From: Tepidibacter thalassicus DSM 15285
GTDB taxonomy: Bacteria; Bacillota; Clostridia; Peptostreptococcales; Peptostreptococcaceae
Direction of reading: 5' to 3'
NCBI RefSeq assembly: GCF_900129915.1
Contig: NZ_FQXH01000007.1
Coordinates: forward strand, 1 to 64,000
Length of the DNA stretch: 64,000 nucleotides
A program made the position numbers and the translations under genes. The notes under the pieces were generated by a model, which had not been told where the DNA came from, searched no databases, and was given only the letters and a program-made list of their open reading frames with translations. Of this stretch, positions 1 to 8,574 are shown one piece after another. The number at the start of each line of letters is the position of its first letter. The first letter of the stretch is position 1.

Positions 1-100
1 TATTGATTTACATCTCTCATAGTTAATATAAAACTTACAAAAGAATTGTCACATGTCACAGAAGTTGGCTAATTTACATCTCTCATAGTTAATATAAAAC
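1..100 (-). CRISPR. CRISPR array, leader-proximal end (partial)
   Basis: Two identical 29-bp repeats lie at 6-34 and 72-100, separated by a 37-bp spacer (35-71). Read on the minus strand the repeat begins GTTTTATATTAACTATG and ends ATGTAAAT, the usual form of clostridial type I-B repeats. The array continues off the left window edge, so its length is unknown. The minus strand is chosen because the cas operon and the leader-like AT-rich gap lie on the higher-coordinate side, making 72-100 the leader-proximal repeat. Confidence 0.93.
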
Positions 101-292
101 CCCTAAAATATAAAATCTTTTAATCCATTAATATTACATTCTTCAAACCACATTAAAAATCCTCTATTTTTTCTAAATTTGCAGTAAACCTCCAATAGTG
201 TAAATAATACATTTTATCATCATCTTTCAACCTCTTATATTCTAATATATAAAACCCACTTCATCAAAAAATAGGTTTACTGCAAAATAAAA
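101..292 (-). promoter_or_regulatory. CRISPR leader with a 14-bp inverted repeat
   Basis: This AT-rich, gene-free stretch lies between the cas2 stop codon and the first repeat, where the leader that drives the array and guides spacer insertion belongs. It holds a perfect 14-bp inverted repeat: TTTGCAGTAAACCT at 178-191 and its reverse complement at 273-286, the latter 7 bp from the cas2 stop. There is no T-run, so a terminator is unlikely. I infer a protein-binding or promoter role; the exact crRNA promoter is not clear. Confidence 0.65.
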
Positions 293-556
293 TTATAAAA
301 ACATTTCATCGAAATTTTTCGTTTTACCAATAATCTCTTTTTTTATAAACTTAGGAGTGTTTATTTTATAAATATATATTGAATCTTCTTTTTTACTCAC
401 CATTTTTTCTATCTCACTTAAACATTTATGCAATTTACCTTCTGTTATTTCACCTTCAAATACAGAATTTTGGGTCCAAGTTAAATATTTTTTTAAACAT
501 TTTCTAACTTTACTAACTCTTTTTACTTCTACATCATAAGTTAAAATTATATACAT
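293..556 (-). CDS. cas2: CRISPR-associated endoribonuclease Cas2
   Basis: An 87-residue protein of normal Cas2 length. It opens with the ferredoxin-fold strand MYIILTYDV, whose aspartate (residue 8) is the conserved metal-site residue, and continues with the typical R-x2-K-x-L-K-x-YL helix (about residues 14-26) and the QNSVFEGE strand. Cas2 bridges two Cas1 dimers in the spacer-integration complex. It is the last gene of the cas operon, 1 bp after cas1, and is followed by the leader. No missing residues are apparent. Confidence 0.95.
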   Translation of the reverse strand: MYIILTYDVEVKRVSKVRKCLKKYLTWTQNSVFEGEITEGKLHKCLSEIEKMVSKKEDSIYIYKINTPKFIKKEIIGKTKNFDEMFL

Positions 557-557
557 A

Positions 558-1544
558 TTACCACCAAGCCTTTAAAGGTTTATATTTTTCATCTCCTATA
601 AATTGTTTAATAAGCTTATAACACTCTAATCTTATAAAAGTCCTATATGATACTTTTCTTTTAAGCTTTCTATGTTTTATAGTTGTTGACATCTTTTGTT
701 CAAATTCTGAAATAAATTTTTTTCTTCCACTTTCACTCAAAAAACATATTTCTCCTTCAATTTTAAAATCATCTTTAGTTATAACTCTATTATTAATTAA
801 AGAAAAAATTATAGGATCAATGATAAGTGGTTTAAATATCTCTGCAATATCTAAACTAAGCGAAAATCGCTTTGTTGATGGTTCATGAAGAAAACTTATA
901 GTTGGATCTAGTTGTGTTTTATATATTTCACTTAAAACCGAAGTATACATTATACTATTTCCAAAAGAAATAAGTGCATTTACTGGATCCGATGGAGGTC
1001 TTTTCTCTCTTTTTTCAAATGTAAATCCATTTTTTAATATATCATTAAATGAAGAATAATATTTTTTCCTTATTCTTCCCTCTATACCCATTAATTCATC
1101 TATTTCTTTTACTTTATCTATATTTTCTTTTTCACATTCTATTTCTTGTATTAAATCATCTTTTATTTTTTCTTTATATCTTCTCATATTTCTTAATATA
1201 TGATGAATAGCACTATATACAAATGCTTTAGCAATTTCAAGTCTTCGATCATAGTCAATATAAAAATATGATTGATGAACTGTAGTAAATCCTGATACAT
1301 TCTTTTTTCTTGGATAGTATGTACCAGAGTAATATCCATAATAATTGTAAAAACTAAGCATAACACCATATTGAGCTAAATAATTAAGTAATTTTGTATT
1401 TATATCTATTTCACCAAATAAATGAATATTATCAATTTGCTCTATAGGAAGTGCTCTTTTATTATCAATATCATCTATAAAATATATAGTATTATCTTTA
1501 CGTTTAAGTCTGCCATGGCTAAAAATATAATAATCTCTACGCAA
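558..1544 (-). CDS. cas1: CRISPR-associated integrase Cas1 (type I-B)
   Basis: Metal-dependent integrase that inserts new spacers together with Cas2. The alpha-helical domain carries the family motifs PVNALISFGNS, FLHEPS and SLSLDIAEIFKPLIID, which supply the acidic and histidine metal ligands. I place the start at a TTG at 1544, giving MRRDYYIFSHG, because AAAGGAGG sits 8 bp upstream; an ATG further up (1568) lies inside cas4 and has no such site. The protein is about 328 residues, normal for I-B Cas1. The gene lies 2 bp after cas4. Confidence 0.95.
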   Translation of the reverse strand: MRRDYYIFSHGRLKRKDNTIYFIDDIDNKRALPIEQIDNIHLFGEIDINTKLLNYLAQYGVMLSFYNYYGYYSGTYYPRKKNVSGFTTVHQSYFYIDYDRRLEIAKAFVYSAIHHILRNMRRYKEKIKDDLIQEIECEKENIDKVKEIDELMGIEGRIRKKYYSSFNDILKNGFTFEKREKRPPSDPVNALISFGNSIMYTSVLSEIYKTQLDPTISFLHEPSTKRFSLSLDIAEIFKPLIIDPIIFSLINNRVITKDDFKIEGEICFLSESGRKKFISEFEQKMSTTIKHRKLKRKVSYRTFIRLECYKLIKQFIGDEKYKPLKAWW

Positions 1545-1546
1545 AA

Positions 1547-2062
1547 TTATTCCTCCTTTGCAAAGCAAAACTCATAATATGCACATTTAGTACAGATAAG
1601 TAGTTTTTCTAACTTAGGTGGATGTTTCATTTTTGTAATTTTGTTTATTTCAATCAATGTTTTTTCTATATTTATTTCTTCTTCTTTAGTCAATTCTAGT
1701 TCTTCTTGTCTTTTTTCTTTTACATAATTAATTATTCCTTTTTTAATTATCCCTAGTTTTTTTAGGTAATAAAGATAATATATAAGCTGCATTTTATCCG
1801 CTTTAGGCATTTTACTGCTTATTTTAGTTTCTTTTATATATTCTCCTTGCATAATATCTAATTTTAAAATATCATCTATCATAACTTCTTTATTTTTTAA
1901 TCTTGGATAAGATTTTTCATGTATTAGTTTACCACTTAATACTCTATCACTATTTTGTTCCATAGTAATACCTTTGTCAAATAACCAAAGTTTACGTTTA
2001 CATATATAATAGTAGTTTATTTTAACTCCCTGTACCTTTAATTTTTCAAAATCTAATTCCAT
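1547..2062 (-). CDS. cas4: CRISPR-associated exonuclease Cas4
   Basis: A 171-residue RecB-like nuclease with an iron-sulfur cluster, which trims prespacers and helps select PAM-bearing spacers. The N-terminal cysteine (ICKRKLWLF, about residue 21) and the C-terminal ICTKCAYYEFCF provide the four cluster cysteines. The central ETKISSKMPKADKMQ segment followed by LIYYLYYLKKLG matches the nuclease motif III/Q-helix region of Cas4. It is the first gene of the adaptation set cas4-cas1-cas2, separated from cas3 by a 116-bp gap containing a hairpin. Confidence 0.93.
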   Translation of the reverse strand: MELDFEKLKVQGVKINYYYICKRKLWLFDKGITMEQNSDRVLSGKLIHEKSYPRLKNKEVMIDDILKLDIMQGEYIKETKISSKMPKADKMQLIYYLYYLKKLGIIKKGIINYVKEKRQEELELTKEEEINIEKTLIEINKITKMKHPPKLEKLLICTKCAYYEFCFAKEE

Positions 2063-2123
2063 GTCAATACCTCTCTTTAATTACATAAATTGTATTTCTT
2101 CATTAAAGTTTTAAATTTATAAA

Positions 2124-2170
2124 ATAAGGAGCATTGAATTAGGTAAAATTATCAACACTCCCTTCCTTAT
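2124..2170 (-). terminator. Hairpin between cas3 and cas4
   Basis: On the minus strand a broken stem of ATAAGG-AG-TGTTGA pairing with TCAATGCTCCTTAT, followed by TTTTAT, begins 8 bp after the cas3 stop. It could be a weak terminator, an attenuator or an RNA-processing site that lowers expression of cas4-cas1-cas2 relative to the interference genes. Confidence 0.45.
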
Positions 2171-2178
2171 AATATAAA

Positions 2179-4551
2179 TTAAAGAAAATAATTTTCTATA
2201 CTTAATTTCTTTAGTTCTGACTTGTTTTTAATTTCTAAACCTCTTTCTTTATCATAAGTACAATACATATCTCTTAAAATTAAATATCCTTCTTCAATAT
2301 ACAATGCACCAAGACCATTTAATTTATGATAATAACCCTCTGAAATTTGTATAGATTTAAATTGATATTCTTTAAAAGAAGCTCTTTTTTTCTCAAGTTT
2401 TCTATAATCACTTTCTAATATAACTTTTGCATTTATATTTATATTTCTAAATAATTTACTTGCTTCTTTCTTATTATCAACAATATTTAAATATGGTTCA
2501 TAATTAAATATTATTTCTTCCCCATTTAGTTCTCCATACATTAAACCATAAATGTTTTTTATGCTTCTTTCTGCTTCTTGAAATTCATCTTCAAAATACT
2601 TTTGTATTTCTGCTAAACAATAATACTTTTCTAGTTCTTCTTTTCTATCTTTCATAGATATAACTTTATTTTTTAATTCCTTTAGTTGCTTTAACGTTGA
2701 TTTTTTTACTACTTTAGGATACACATCTTCTTCAGTTTCATTTAAAATATAAAATGTACCGAATTCTAAGGTATCATGTCTATTACATCTTCCCATTCTT
2801 TGTATAATAGATTCCATTGGTGCATTATCACTAATAATAACTTGAAAATCTAAATCTAGTGATATTTCAACAGCCTGAGTAGAAACCCATATATCACCTT
2901 TTTGCTCTAATATATCTATATACTTTTGCTTTTTATCTTCAAAAGTAAATCTACTATGTAATAAATTTATTTCATTTTGCGGAAATTTTTCTTTTGCTTT
3001 ATTAAATATATCTATTGCCTTATCAACTGTATTTCTTATTATTAAAATTTTACATTTATTTTTAAGAGCTTTTTCTATTTCTTTCATGATAACTTTTTCA
3101 TCATTCTTTAACACTTTAAGTTCAATTTTTCTATTTTCTTCAACTTGTTCATCTTTATTAGATTCAATAAAGTCTACATTGCATTCCATTAGTTTTTCTT
3201 TATATGCCTGTGGTAATGTAGCTGTCATTAAATGAAATTTAGTATTCAAATATTTGCTTGCAAACTGTATAAAATATATTAATGTTAAATACATTCTTGG
3301 ATGTAATAAATGTACTTCATCAATAGTTATATAGCTCTCATATATGCTTGCAAATATCTTTTCATAACCTGGATATTTAAACATTGAAAGTAGTAATTGA
3401 TCAACAGTTGCTATAATATATGATTTTGCAAAATTTCTAGATAAAGTTTTATCTCTTAAAGTAGTTTTTACCCCTTCACTATTTACATTACTATTATCAT
3501 CTTCAACATATAAAGATATATCTCCATGTAATATTCCTATATTTTCTTCACCAAGTATTTTTTCAGCATCATTATAAAAACTTTCTGCTGAAATTTTATT
3601 AGGAACTAAAAATATTTTTCTTTTCCCATACCATCTATAATCAGCAGCTGTTTTACCACTTCCTGTGAATGCCTCTGTAATTACATTTTCATCCATAAGT
3701 TCTCTTAATTTATTTTGCATAGGTCTAAACTCTATATTATTCTTATTAGTTTTTTCTTTAATGTTGTTTATTAACTTTTTATCAATTTCTTCTTTTGTAT
3801 AAGGTAAGAAATATTCAAATTCTTTTATTTGTGTAGATGCTAAATGATCAATTAAATTTAAAAATCCTTTAAAAACTATATATAAATATTGTAAATCTCT
3901 ATTTCCACCAAAATCTTCGCTAAGTTCATCCATAAAATTATAATCTAAAAATTGTTCATTAAATTCAATATTTATATTAAGAGATTTATTTATATATGCT
4001 TCGATTTCTTGAATATCAAATTCATCATTTAAAAAAATTCCTTCTTCAACATCTCTTAAAAGAGCCTTTTCTATTTTACTTTCACATATTTCTAGGTATT
4101 TTTCATAATTTCCATGATGTAATAATATTGCTTTATATAATACTGTTTTTAATGACTCATCAATGTCTAGATCATTAAAAATCGTCTTTAAAAAACCTCC
4201 AGATAATATATTATGTCTTTCATCTTTTATATTTTTAACTCGAGATCTTAAATTTAAAATTTCCTCTTTATTTTCTTCTTTTGAAAGCTCATCTATTTTG
4301 TTAGCTAATTCAATTTTTTGTTGAAATTTTGAGTTCATTTTTCCTAAATCATGTAAAATACAAATATATCTTAATAATTTCTCAAAATTAATTTGTACGG
4401 TGTTAGATACTCTTTCATCTATATATTTGAACTTAATCTTGCATAGAATTTTATCAAGTACATATAATAAATCTTCTATATGCTCAATCAATGTTTCCAT
4501 TTCTATTTTTTGGTTTTTGTTTTTTGATTTTGCTAATATTTGCTTTTTCAT
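2179..4551 (-). CDS. cas3: CRISPR-associated helicase-nuclease Cas3
   Basis: The effector nuclease-helicase that degrades DNA marked by Cascade. An N-terminal HD nuclease domain shows LHDLGKMN and LLHHGNYE. The SF2 helicase follows with Walker A TGSGKTAA, DEVH box TIDEVHLLHP, motif III MTATLP, and the C-terminal STQAVEISLDLDF and QRMGRCNRH (motifs V and VI). About 790 residues, full length for HD-helicase Cas3. I start at the ATG at 4551 because AGGAGGG lies 9 bp upstream; the earlier ATG at 4575 is inside cas5. All catalytic motifs look intact, so the system is probably active. Confidence 0.95.
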   Translation of the reverse strand: MKKQILAKSKNKNQKIEMETLIEHIEDLLYVLDKILCKIKFKYIDERVSNTVQINFEKLLRYICILHDLGKMNSKFQQKIELANKIDELSKEENKEEILNLRSRVKNIKDERHNILSGGFLKTIFNDLDIDESLKTVLYKAILLHHGNYEKYLEICESKIEKALLRDVEEGIFLNDEFDIQEIEAYINKSLNINIEFNEQFLDYNFMDELSEDFGGNRDLQYLYIVFKGFLNLIDHLASTQIKEFEYFLPYTKEEIDKKLINNIKEKTNKNNIEFRPMQNKLRELMDENVITEAFTGSGKTAADYRWYGKRKIFLVPNKISAESFYNDAEKILGEENIGILHGDISLYVEDDNSNVNSEGVKTTLRDKTLSRNFAKSYIIATVDQLLLSMFKYPGYEKIFASIYESYITIDEVHLLHPRMYLTLIYFIQFASKYLNTKFHLMTATLPQAYKEKLMECNVDFIESNKDEQVEENRKIELKVLKNDEKVIMKEIEKALKNKCKILIIRNTVDKAIDIFNKAKEKFPQNEINLLHSRFTFEDKKQKYIDILEQKGDIWVSTQAVEISLDLDFQVIISDNAPMESIIQRMGRCNRHDTLEFGTFYILNETEEDVYPKVVKKSTLKQLKELKNKVISMKDRKEELEKYYCLAEIQKYFEDEFQEAERSIKNIYGLMYGELNGEEIIFNYEPYLNIVDNKKEASKLFRNININAKVILESDYRKLEKKRASFKEYQFKSIQISEGYYHKLNGLGALYIEEGYLILRDMYCTYDKERGLEIKNKSELKKLSIENYFL

Positions 4552-4565
4552 AAATATGCACCCTC

Positions 4566-5402
4566 CTAAAGCCATGTAAATACAATATTTTCTATATGTC
4601 CATCTTTATTTTGATTTTGATAAATATTGGCTTCTATGTCGTATATGTATGCCCCAGTATTATCAAGATAAATATAATGTTCATATTTCATAACTCTATC
4701 TTTTTTTTGAGCATTTAAGTCTTTATATGTTTTAGGTAGTGCATATAATACTCCATTATCTATAATATTTCTTGATTTATCTGATTTAATATCTACAGGA
4801 ATATATGTGTTTTTAAATAAGTATTCATTCTTAATTGCATCTTTTTTGCTTTTTATAAATTTAGTCTCAATTTCAACTTCTTTTACAAAACTTTCTCCTT
4901 TATTCTTTGGTATTATAAAATCTTCTTTTCGTCCTAAACTTAAATATTTATTTGGCTTTTCTAAAGCTGATTTTACTAAATCATTATTTTCAGTACTCAA
5001 AAATATTTTCAAATCCACATTTTGTAAAATTTCAAAATTCATTATTCTGTTACCATATCTTTTTTTATGATAATTATAAAATTCTCCATACTCTAATGAT
5101 TGTTCTAATTTATTTTTCTTAATACGTTTTTTTTCTTTATTTAATAATTTCTCATAATCACCTATAAAGTCTCTATTTTCACCTCTTATAAATTCAATTA
5201 CTTTATTTTTATAACTACCTACTACACCTATTTTAAACTCTGTATTTAATTGTCTATCAATTAAATACGATATCATACCTGCAATGGTTGTTGCAGGTGG
5301 TAAATTCAAGGTTGGTATATAATCATCCTGTATTATTTTAGGATCTCTATAATGAGCAAATGGTTGATGAATATCTATTAATAAAACCTTTTGTTTACTC
5401 AT
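4566..5402 (-). CDS. cas5: Cascade subunit Cas5 (I-B)
   Basis: A 278-residue RAMP protein that binds the 5' handle of the crRNA and caps the Cas7 backbone. The N-terminal QPFAHYRDP segment, then TLNLPPATTIAGMISYL, is the typical Cas5 N-terminal region (phage-capsid-like 'P-P-A/S-T-x-x-G' motif). It overlaps the end of cas7 by 8 bp, indicating coupled translation, and is followed 14 bp later by cas3. It is probably the Cas5t type, judging from its Cst1/Cst2 partners. Confidence 0.9.
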   Translation of the reverse strand: MSKQKVLLIDIHQPFAHYRDPKIIQDDYIPTLNLPPATTIAGMISYLIDRQLNTEFKIGVVGSYKNKVIEFIRGENRDFIGDYEKLLNKEKKRIKKNKLEQSLEYGEFYNYHKKRYGNRIMNFEILQNVDLKIFLSTENNDLVKSALEKPNKYLSLGRKEDFIIPKNKGESFVKEVEIETKFIKSKKDAIKNEYLFKNTYIPVDIKSDKSRNIIDNGVLYALPKTYKDLNAQKKDRVMKYEHYIYLDNTGAYIYDIEANIYQNQNKDGHIENIVFTWL

Positions 5403-6426
5403 TCTTATCTTCCTTTTCAGTTAAATACCATTTATTATTTTCATCTATGTCAATTTTCTTTAAAAGGTTATTAATTTCTTTTACAGGATACCCCTTGGAA
5501 ATCAACTCTTTATCTTCTTTAGATACAATTTCAACAAATTTAGTTTTAACTCTATTACTGTATACTGCTATTGTATTTTCCTTTTTTAAATCGTAACTAT
5601 TTATAGTTTCAACTACATTATCAAGTATTAAATTATTATCTCTATCCATGTCAACATCATTCCAAAAATATGGTATTACAGATTCAAATGCTCCCCCAAA
5701 TACAGCTAATGGTTTTAATAATACTGTCTGATGCTTAATTGTTCTTGTAAAATTACATATAACATCCAATATATCCTTTAAAGCCTTTTTTCTTATATTT
5801 TTATCCATATATATTCTTTCATTTGGAGCTAGATATTTTCCATCCTTAACTTCTAGAACCCCTAACCTATCTAACTCAATTGTAATTGTATACACATAAT
5901 AATCTCCAAATATTTCTTCATTTGCTAAAGCTTGTGTTTGAGGTAGCTCTTTTTCATATTTTTTGCCATCCTTACCAAAATATTTTCTTTCTAAATCTTT
6001 ATCTAAAAAACCTTTATTAGTAATTAATTGAGTATCGTTCTTAAATGTATGAACAGATTTAAATGGAATTATTCTTAAAGGTGATGTTTTATTTAACTGT
6101 TTATCAGGAATTAAAAAACCAAAAATATCATTTTCTAATCCATTTTCATCAACCATTTCAATATATTCTTCCTTTGGATACATATTTTTAACTTTATTTT
6201 TTTTATCAGCATTCAATACAATACCACTTAAATTCCATCCCTTTTTATGTAATGCTCTTCTCATTTCATATGTTATTGTACCTACACTTGTTACAGCATA
6301 TTGTCCATCACCCATAAAACATTTTTTTATAGGTGTATAATTTCCAAATCCTTGATCATTAGATAAAGCTACCGGACTATTTGTAAGTATTGTTAAAGTA
6401 ATGCATGAAATTACAGTTTTATTCAT
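5395..6426 (-). CDS. cas7: Cascade backbone subunit Cas7 (Cst2/DevR family)
   Basis: The RNA-binding backbone of Cascade. It resembles the DevR/Cst2 branch of Cas7: an N-terminal VISCITLTILTNSPVALSND strand, then a YAVTSVGTITYEMRRALHKK segment, and the late LLKPLAVFGGAFESVIPYFWN region. The likely start is the ATG at 6426 (MNKTVISC), 9 bp after AAGGAGG and just after the cas8b stop codon; ATGs upstream lie in cas8b. About 343 residues. Translational coupling to cas8b is likely. Confidence 0.92.
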   Translation of the reverse strand: MNKTVISCITLTILTNSPVALSNDQGFGNYTPIKKCFMGDGQYAVTSVGTITYEMRRALHKKGWNLSGIVLNADKKNKVKNMYPKEEYIEMVDENGLENDIFGFLIPDKQLNKTSPLRIIPFKSVHTFKNDTQLITNKGFLDKDLERKYFGKDGKKYEKELPQTQALANEEIFGDYYVYTITIELDRLGVLEVKDGKYLAPNERIYMDKNIRKKALKDILDVICNFTRTIKHQTVLLKPLAVFGGAFESVIPYFWNDVDMDRDNNLILDNVVETINSYDLKKENTIAVYSNRVKTKFVEIVSKEDKELISKGYPVKEINNLLKKIDIDENNKWYLTEKEDKNE

Positions 6427-6427
6427 T

Positions 6428-7768
6428 TTATTCATCCTCCTTATTCTCAATTAAAAAACTTTCCATAAGTTTGCCAATATTATAATGTAACTCATATTCA
6501 CTTCCATTTATTATTACTTTTGAAAAATTTTTAGGTATACTTAATTCATTTACCGTTATCAAATGTACTAAAGTTTGAAAAATTCCAGTTCTATTATCAG
6601 CTTTAAGCATTTGATTTAATTTAAACATAATTGTCTTTTTATTCTCTTGAGAAATTTTTCTTCCTAAGGTAAATCCTAATTTCTCAAATTCATTTTCTTT
6701 CATTGGATTATTAAATTTATTCATTTTTATGTTTTCTCCCTCCTTACTTATTATAGTTAAAATTTCTAAATAAATTTTTATATTACTCTTACTTTTCCAT
6801 TCATCTAGAATTCTTTTTTCATCTTTATTATCAATAAATAATAAATCCTTTATTAAAAAGCATTTTAAAGATTCTATATTATTAGAAATAATAAACCCTT
6901 TACATAATTTTTTCTTTTCTGCACTATCCTTACCAAAATTAAATCTGTCTATTAAATCACTTAATTTAATATTTCTAATTATATTCTCAAACTCTAAAAT
7001 ACTATTCAACTTAAGAATTACTCCTTTTTTTGCATGAGTTATTAATTTATATAGCCTAACTTTTCTATTCTTATATTGAGCTAATTTTCTATAAAATCCT
7101 TTTTCATTTAAATTCTCTATTGAAAGTAATAATTTATAATTTAAAAATTTCATTACTTTTAAATCTTCAATAACTACTAATACTGATGGTTTTGCTAAAC
7201 TCATATATAGCAAATACATTAAATTTAAAAATTCACATACAAAACAAACTGACGGATTATCTAATCCATAATTATTAAATGTATTATTTTCCCATCCCAT
7301 AAATGAGTAATTATATTTTGAATTCTTTCTTATCTTTAGTTCATTTTTATGAGTTATATCATATTTTGTAATTAAATATGTATGACATATTGTACAAGTT
7401 GCTTCTAAATTTTCATAATCTCTTAATATTTCCATTTGCTCTTTTTCATCTTTTAAATTTAGCTTTTCTACTATATCTAATAATTTTAAAAAATTACTAT
7501 GAAAATTTTCTTCGCTTTGTGAATTATGTCCATACTTTGAACTATTTCTTACATACGGGAAATATTTTGATACTTTTTGATTTATTATATATTTAAAAAA
7601 CTCATTTTTGTTAAATTCGTGTATTTCTAAATAATTACTATGTAAAATACTTCTTATCTTATAACCTTCATTGCTCATTTCAGTTATTATATTATCTAAA
7701 TATATAAGTCCAATATCCCTTACTACTTCTCCACTTCTATAAAATACTAATTTACTTATTTTACTCAC
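6428..7768 (-). CDS. cas8b: Cascade large subunit Cas8b (Cst1-like, CXXC-CXXC)
   Basis: A 446-residue protein at the position of the large subunit, which recognises the PAM and recruits Cas3. Two CxxC pairs, CTICH (about residue 125) and CFVCEF (about residue 175), form the zinc-binding CXXC-CXXC signature of the Cst1 group of Cas8 proteins. Outside these the sequence is divergent, as expected for Cas8. It follows cas6 by 3 bp and precedes cas7 with no gap. Confidence 0.88.
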   Translation of the reverse strand: MSKISKLVFYRSGEVVRDIGLIYLDNIITEMSNEGYKIRSILHSNYLEIHEFNKNEFFKYIINQKVSKYFPYVRNSSKYGHNSQSEENFHSNFLKLLDIVEKLNLKDEKEQMEILRDYENLEATCTICHTYLITKYDITHKNELKIRKNSKYNYSFMGWENNTFNNYGLDNPSVCFVCEFLNLMYLLYMSLAKPSVLVVIEDLKVMKFLNYKLLLSIENLNEKGFYRKLAQYKNRKVRLYKLITHAKKGVILKLNSILEFENIIRNIKLSDLIDRFNFGKDSAEKKKLCKGFIISNNIESLKCFLIKDLLFIDNKDEKRILDEWKSKSNIKIYLEILTIISKEGENIKMNKFNNPMKENEFEKLGFTLGRKISQENKKTIMFKLNQMLKADNRTGIFQTLVHLITVNELSIPKNFSKVIINGSEYELHYNIGKLMESFLIENKEDE

Positions 7769-7771
7769 CTC

Positions 7772-8506
7772 CTATCTTAAAATATCTATCATTCCAAAAC
7801 CTTGTGATCTTTTAAAACCAACCCCTAGTAAATATATATCCTTTAAATCTTGTATATCCCCTTTTAGTTCAAAAATTCCTGAATAAGCATTAACATAATA
7901 GTATTTTTTATTTGTATTTTCTTTAAAATTTCTAATGTCCTGTTTTACAACTACTTTTTTCATTTTATACGGAATAAATTTAATCCTTTCTTTAACCCCA
8001 TGGCCTCTATAGCTTTGTAAAGTCTTGTCCACAATATAATTTAATTCATCTTCAAATTTTTCACCTTCTATATCTACAGGATTATTATTTTTATCCTTTA
8101 CACAAATAGGAGATAATGTATTAAATACTACACTACTTTCATTTATATTTTTTTCTTTTAAAATATTCATTCTCACTTTGTTAATAGTAAAATCTTTATA
8201 CTTAAATTCTTTTATTTTCAAAAGTCCATTGTAAATATTTATGAAAAATTCATAATCTGGAGTACTTATATTTACAATAATTTTGTCATTTATAATAAAT
8301 ATGTCTTCTTGTCTTTCGAAGTTTTTCATAAATACTGAAAAACAAAAGTTTTTAGGTTTTTTGTTAATTTTTTGTTCATCATACAAATAAATCTTTTTAA
8401 AATAATTTTCATCACTCTTTTTAAGAGCATCTTTTATTAAACTTACAATCATCATATGATATGTAATAGGAAACCTATCGCATTTAAATTCACAACTCAA
8501 TCTCAT
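7772..8506 (-). CDS. cas6: CRISPR pre-crRNA endoribonuclease Cas6
   Basis: A 244-residue RAMP nuclease that cuts the precursor CRISPR RNA within each repeat. The C-terminal glycine-rich loop GVGFKRSQGFGMIDIL is diagnostic for Cas6. An N-terminal histidine in FPITYHMMIVSLI is a plausible catalytic residue, but I cannot prove it. It is the first structural gene of the operon, with AGGAGGTGAG 5-6 bp before its ATG. Confidence 0.92.
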   Translation of the reverse strand: MRLSCEFKCDRFPITYHMMIVSLIKDALKKSDENYFKKIYLYDEQKINKKPKNFCFSVFMKNFERQEDIFIINDKIIVNISTPDYEFFINIYNGLLKIKEFKYKDFTINKVRMNILKEKNINESSVVFNTLSPICVKDKNNNPVDIEGEKFEDELNYIVDKTLQSYRGHGVKERIKFIPYKMKKVVVKQDIRNFKENTNKKYYYVNAYSGIFELKGDIQDLKDIYLLGVGFKRSQGFGMIDILR

Positions 8507-8526
8507 TTATCTCACCTCCTCATCAT

Positions 8527-8573
8527 CTATTATAAACAACATTGTGGAACTTTTTGGTACAGTTTATAAAATT
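8527..8573 (-). promoter_or_regulatory. Possible cas operon promoter with inverted repeat
   Basis: The gap between the WYL regulator and cas6 contains an 8-bp inverted repeat (TTATAAAC at 8530-8537, GTTTATAA at 8562-8569). On the minus strand TATAAT at 8527-8532 overlaps the left arm, so the repeat would cover a promoter. The -35 region is weak, which would suit an activator. The regulator gene next door is the obvious candidate to bind it. Confidence 0.4.
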
Positions 8574-8574
8574 T

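Noticed and set aside
35-71. The single visible CRISPR spacer as a match to the prophage
   Set aside because: I looked for its central GTCACATGTCACAG in the window and found no second copy; self-targeting is not supported.
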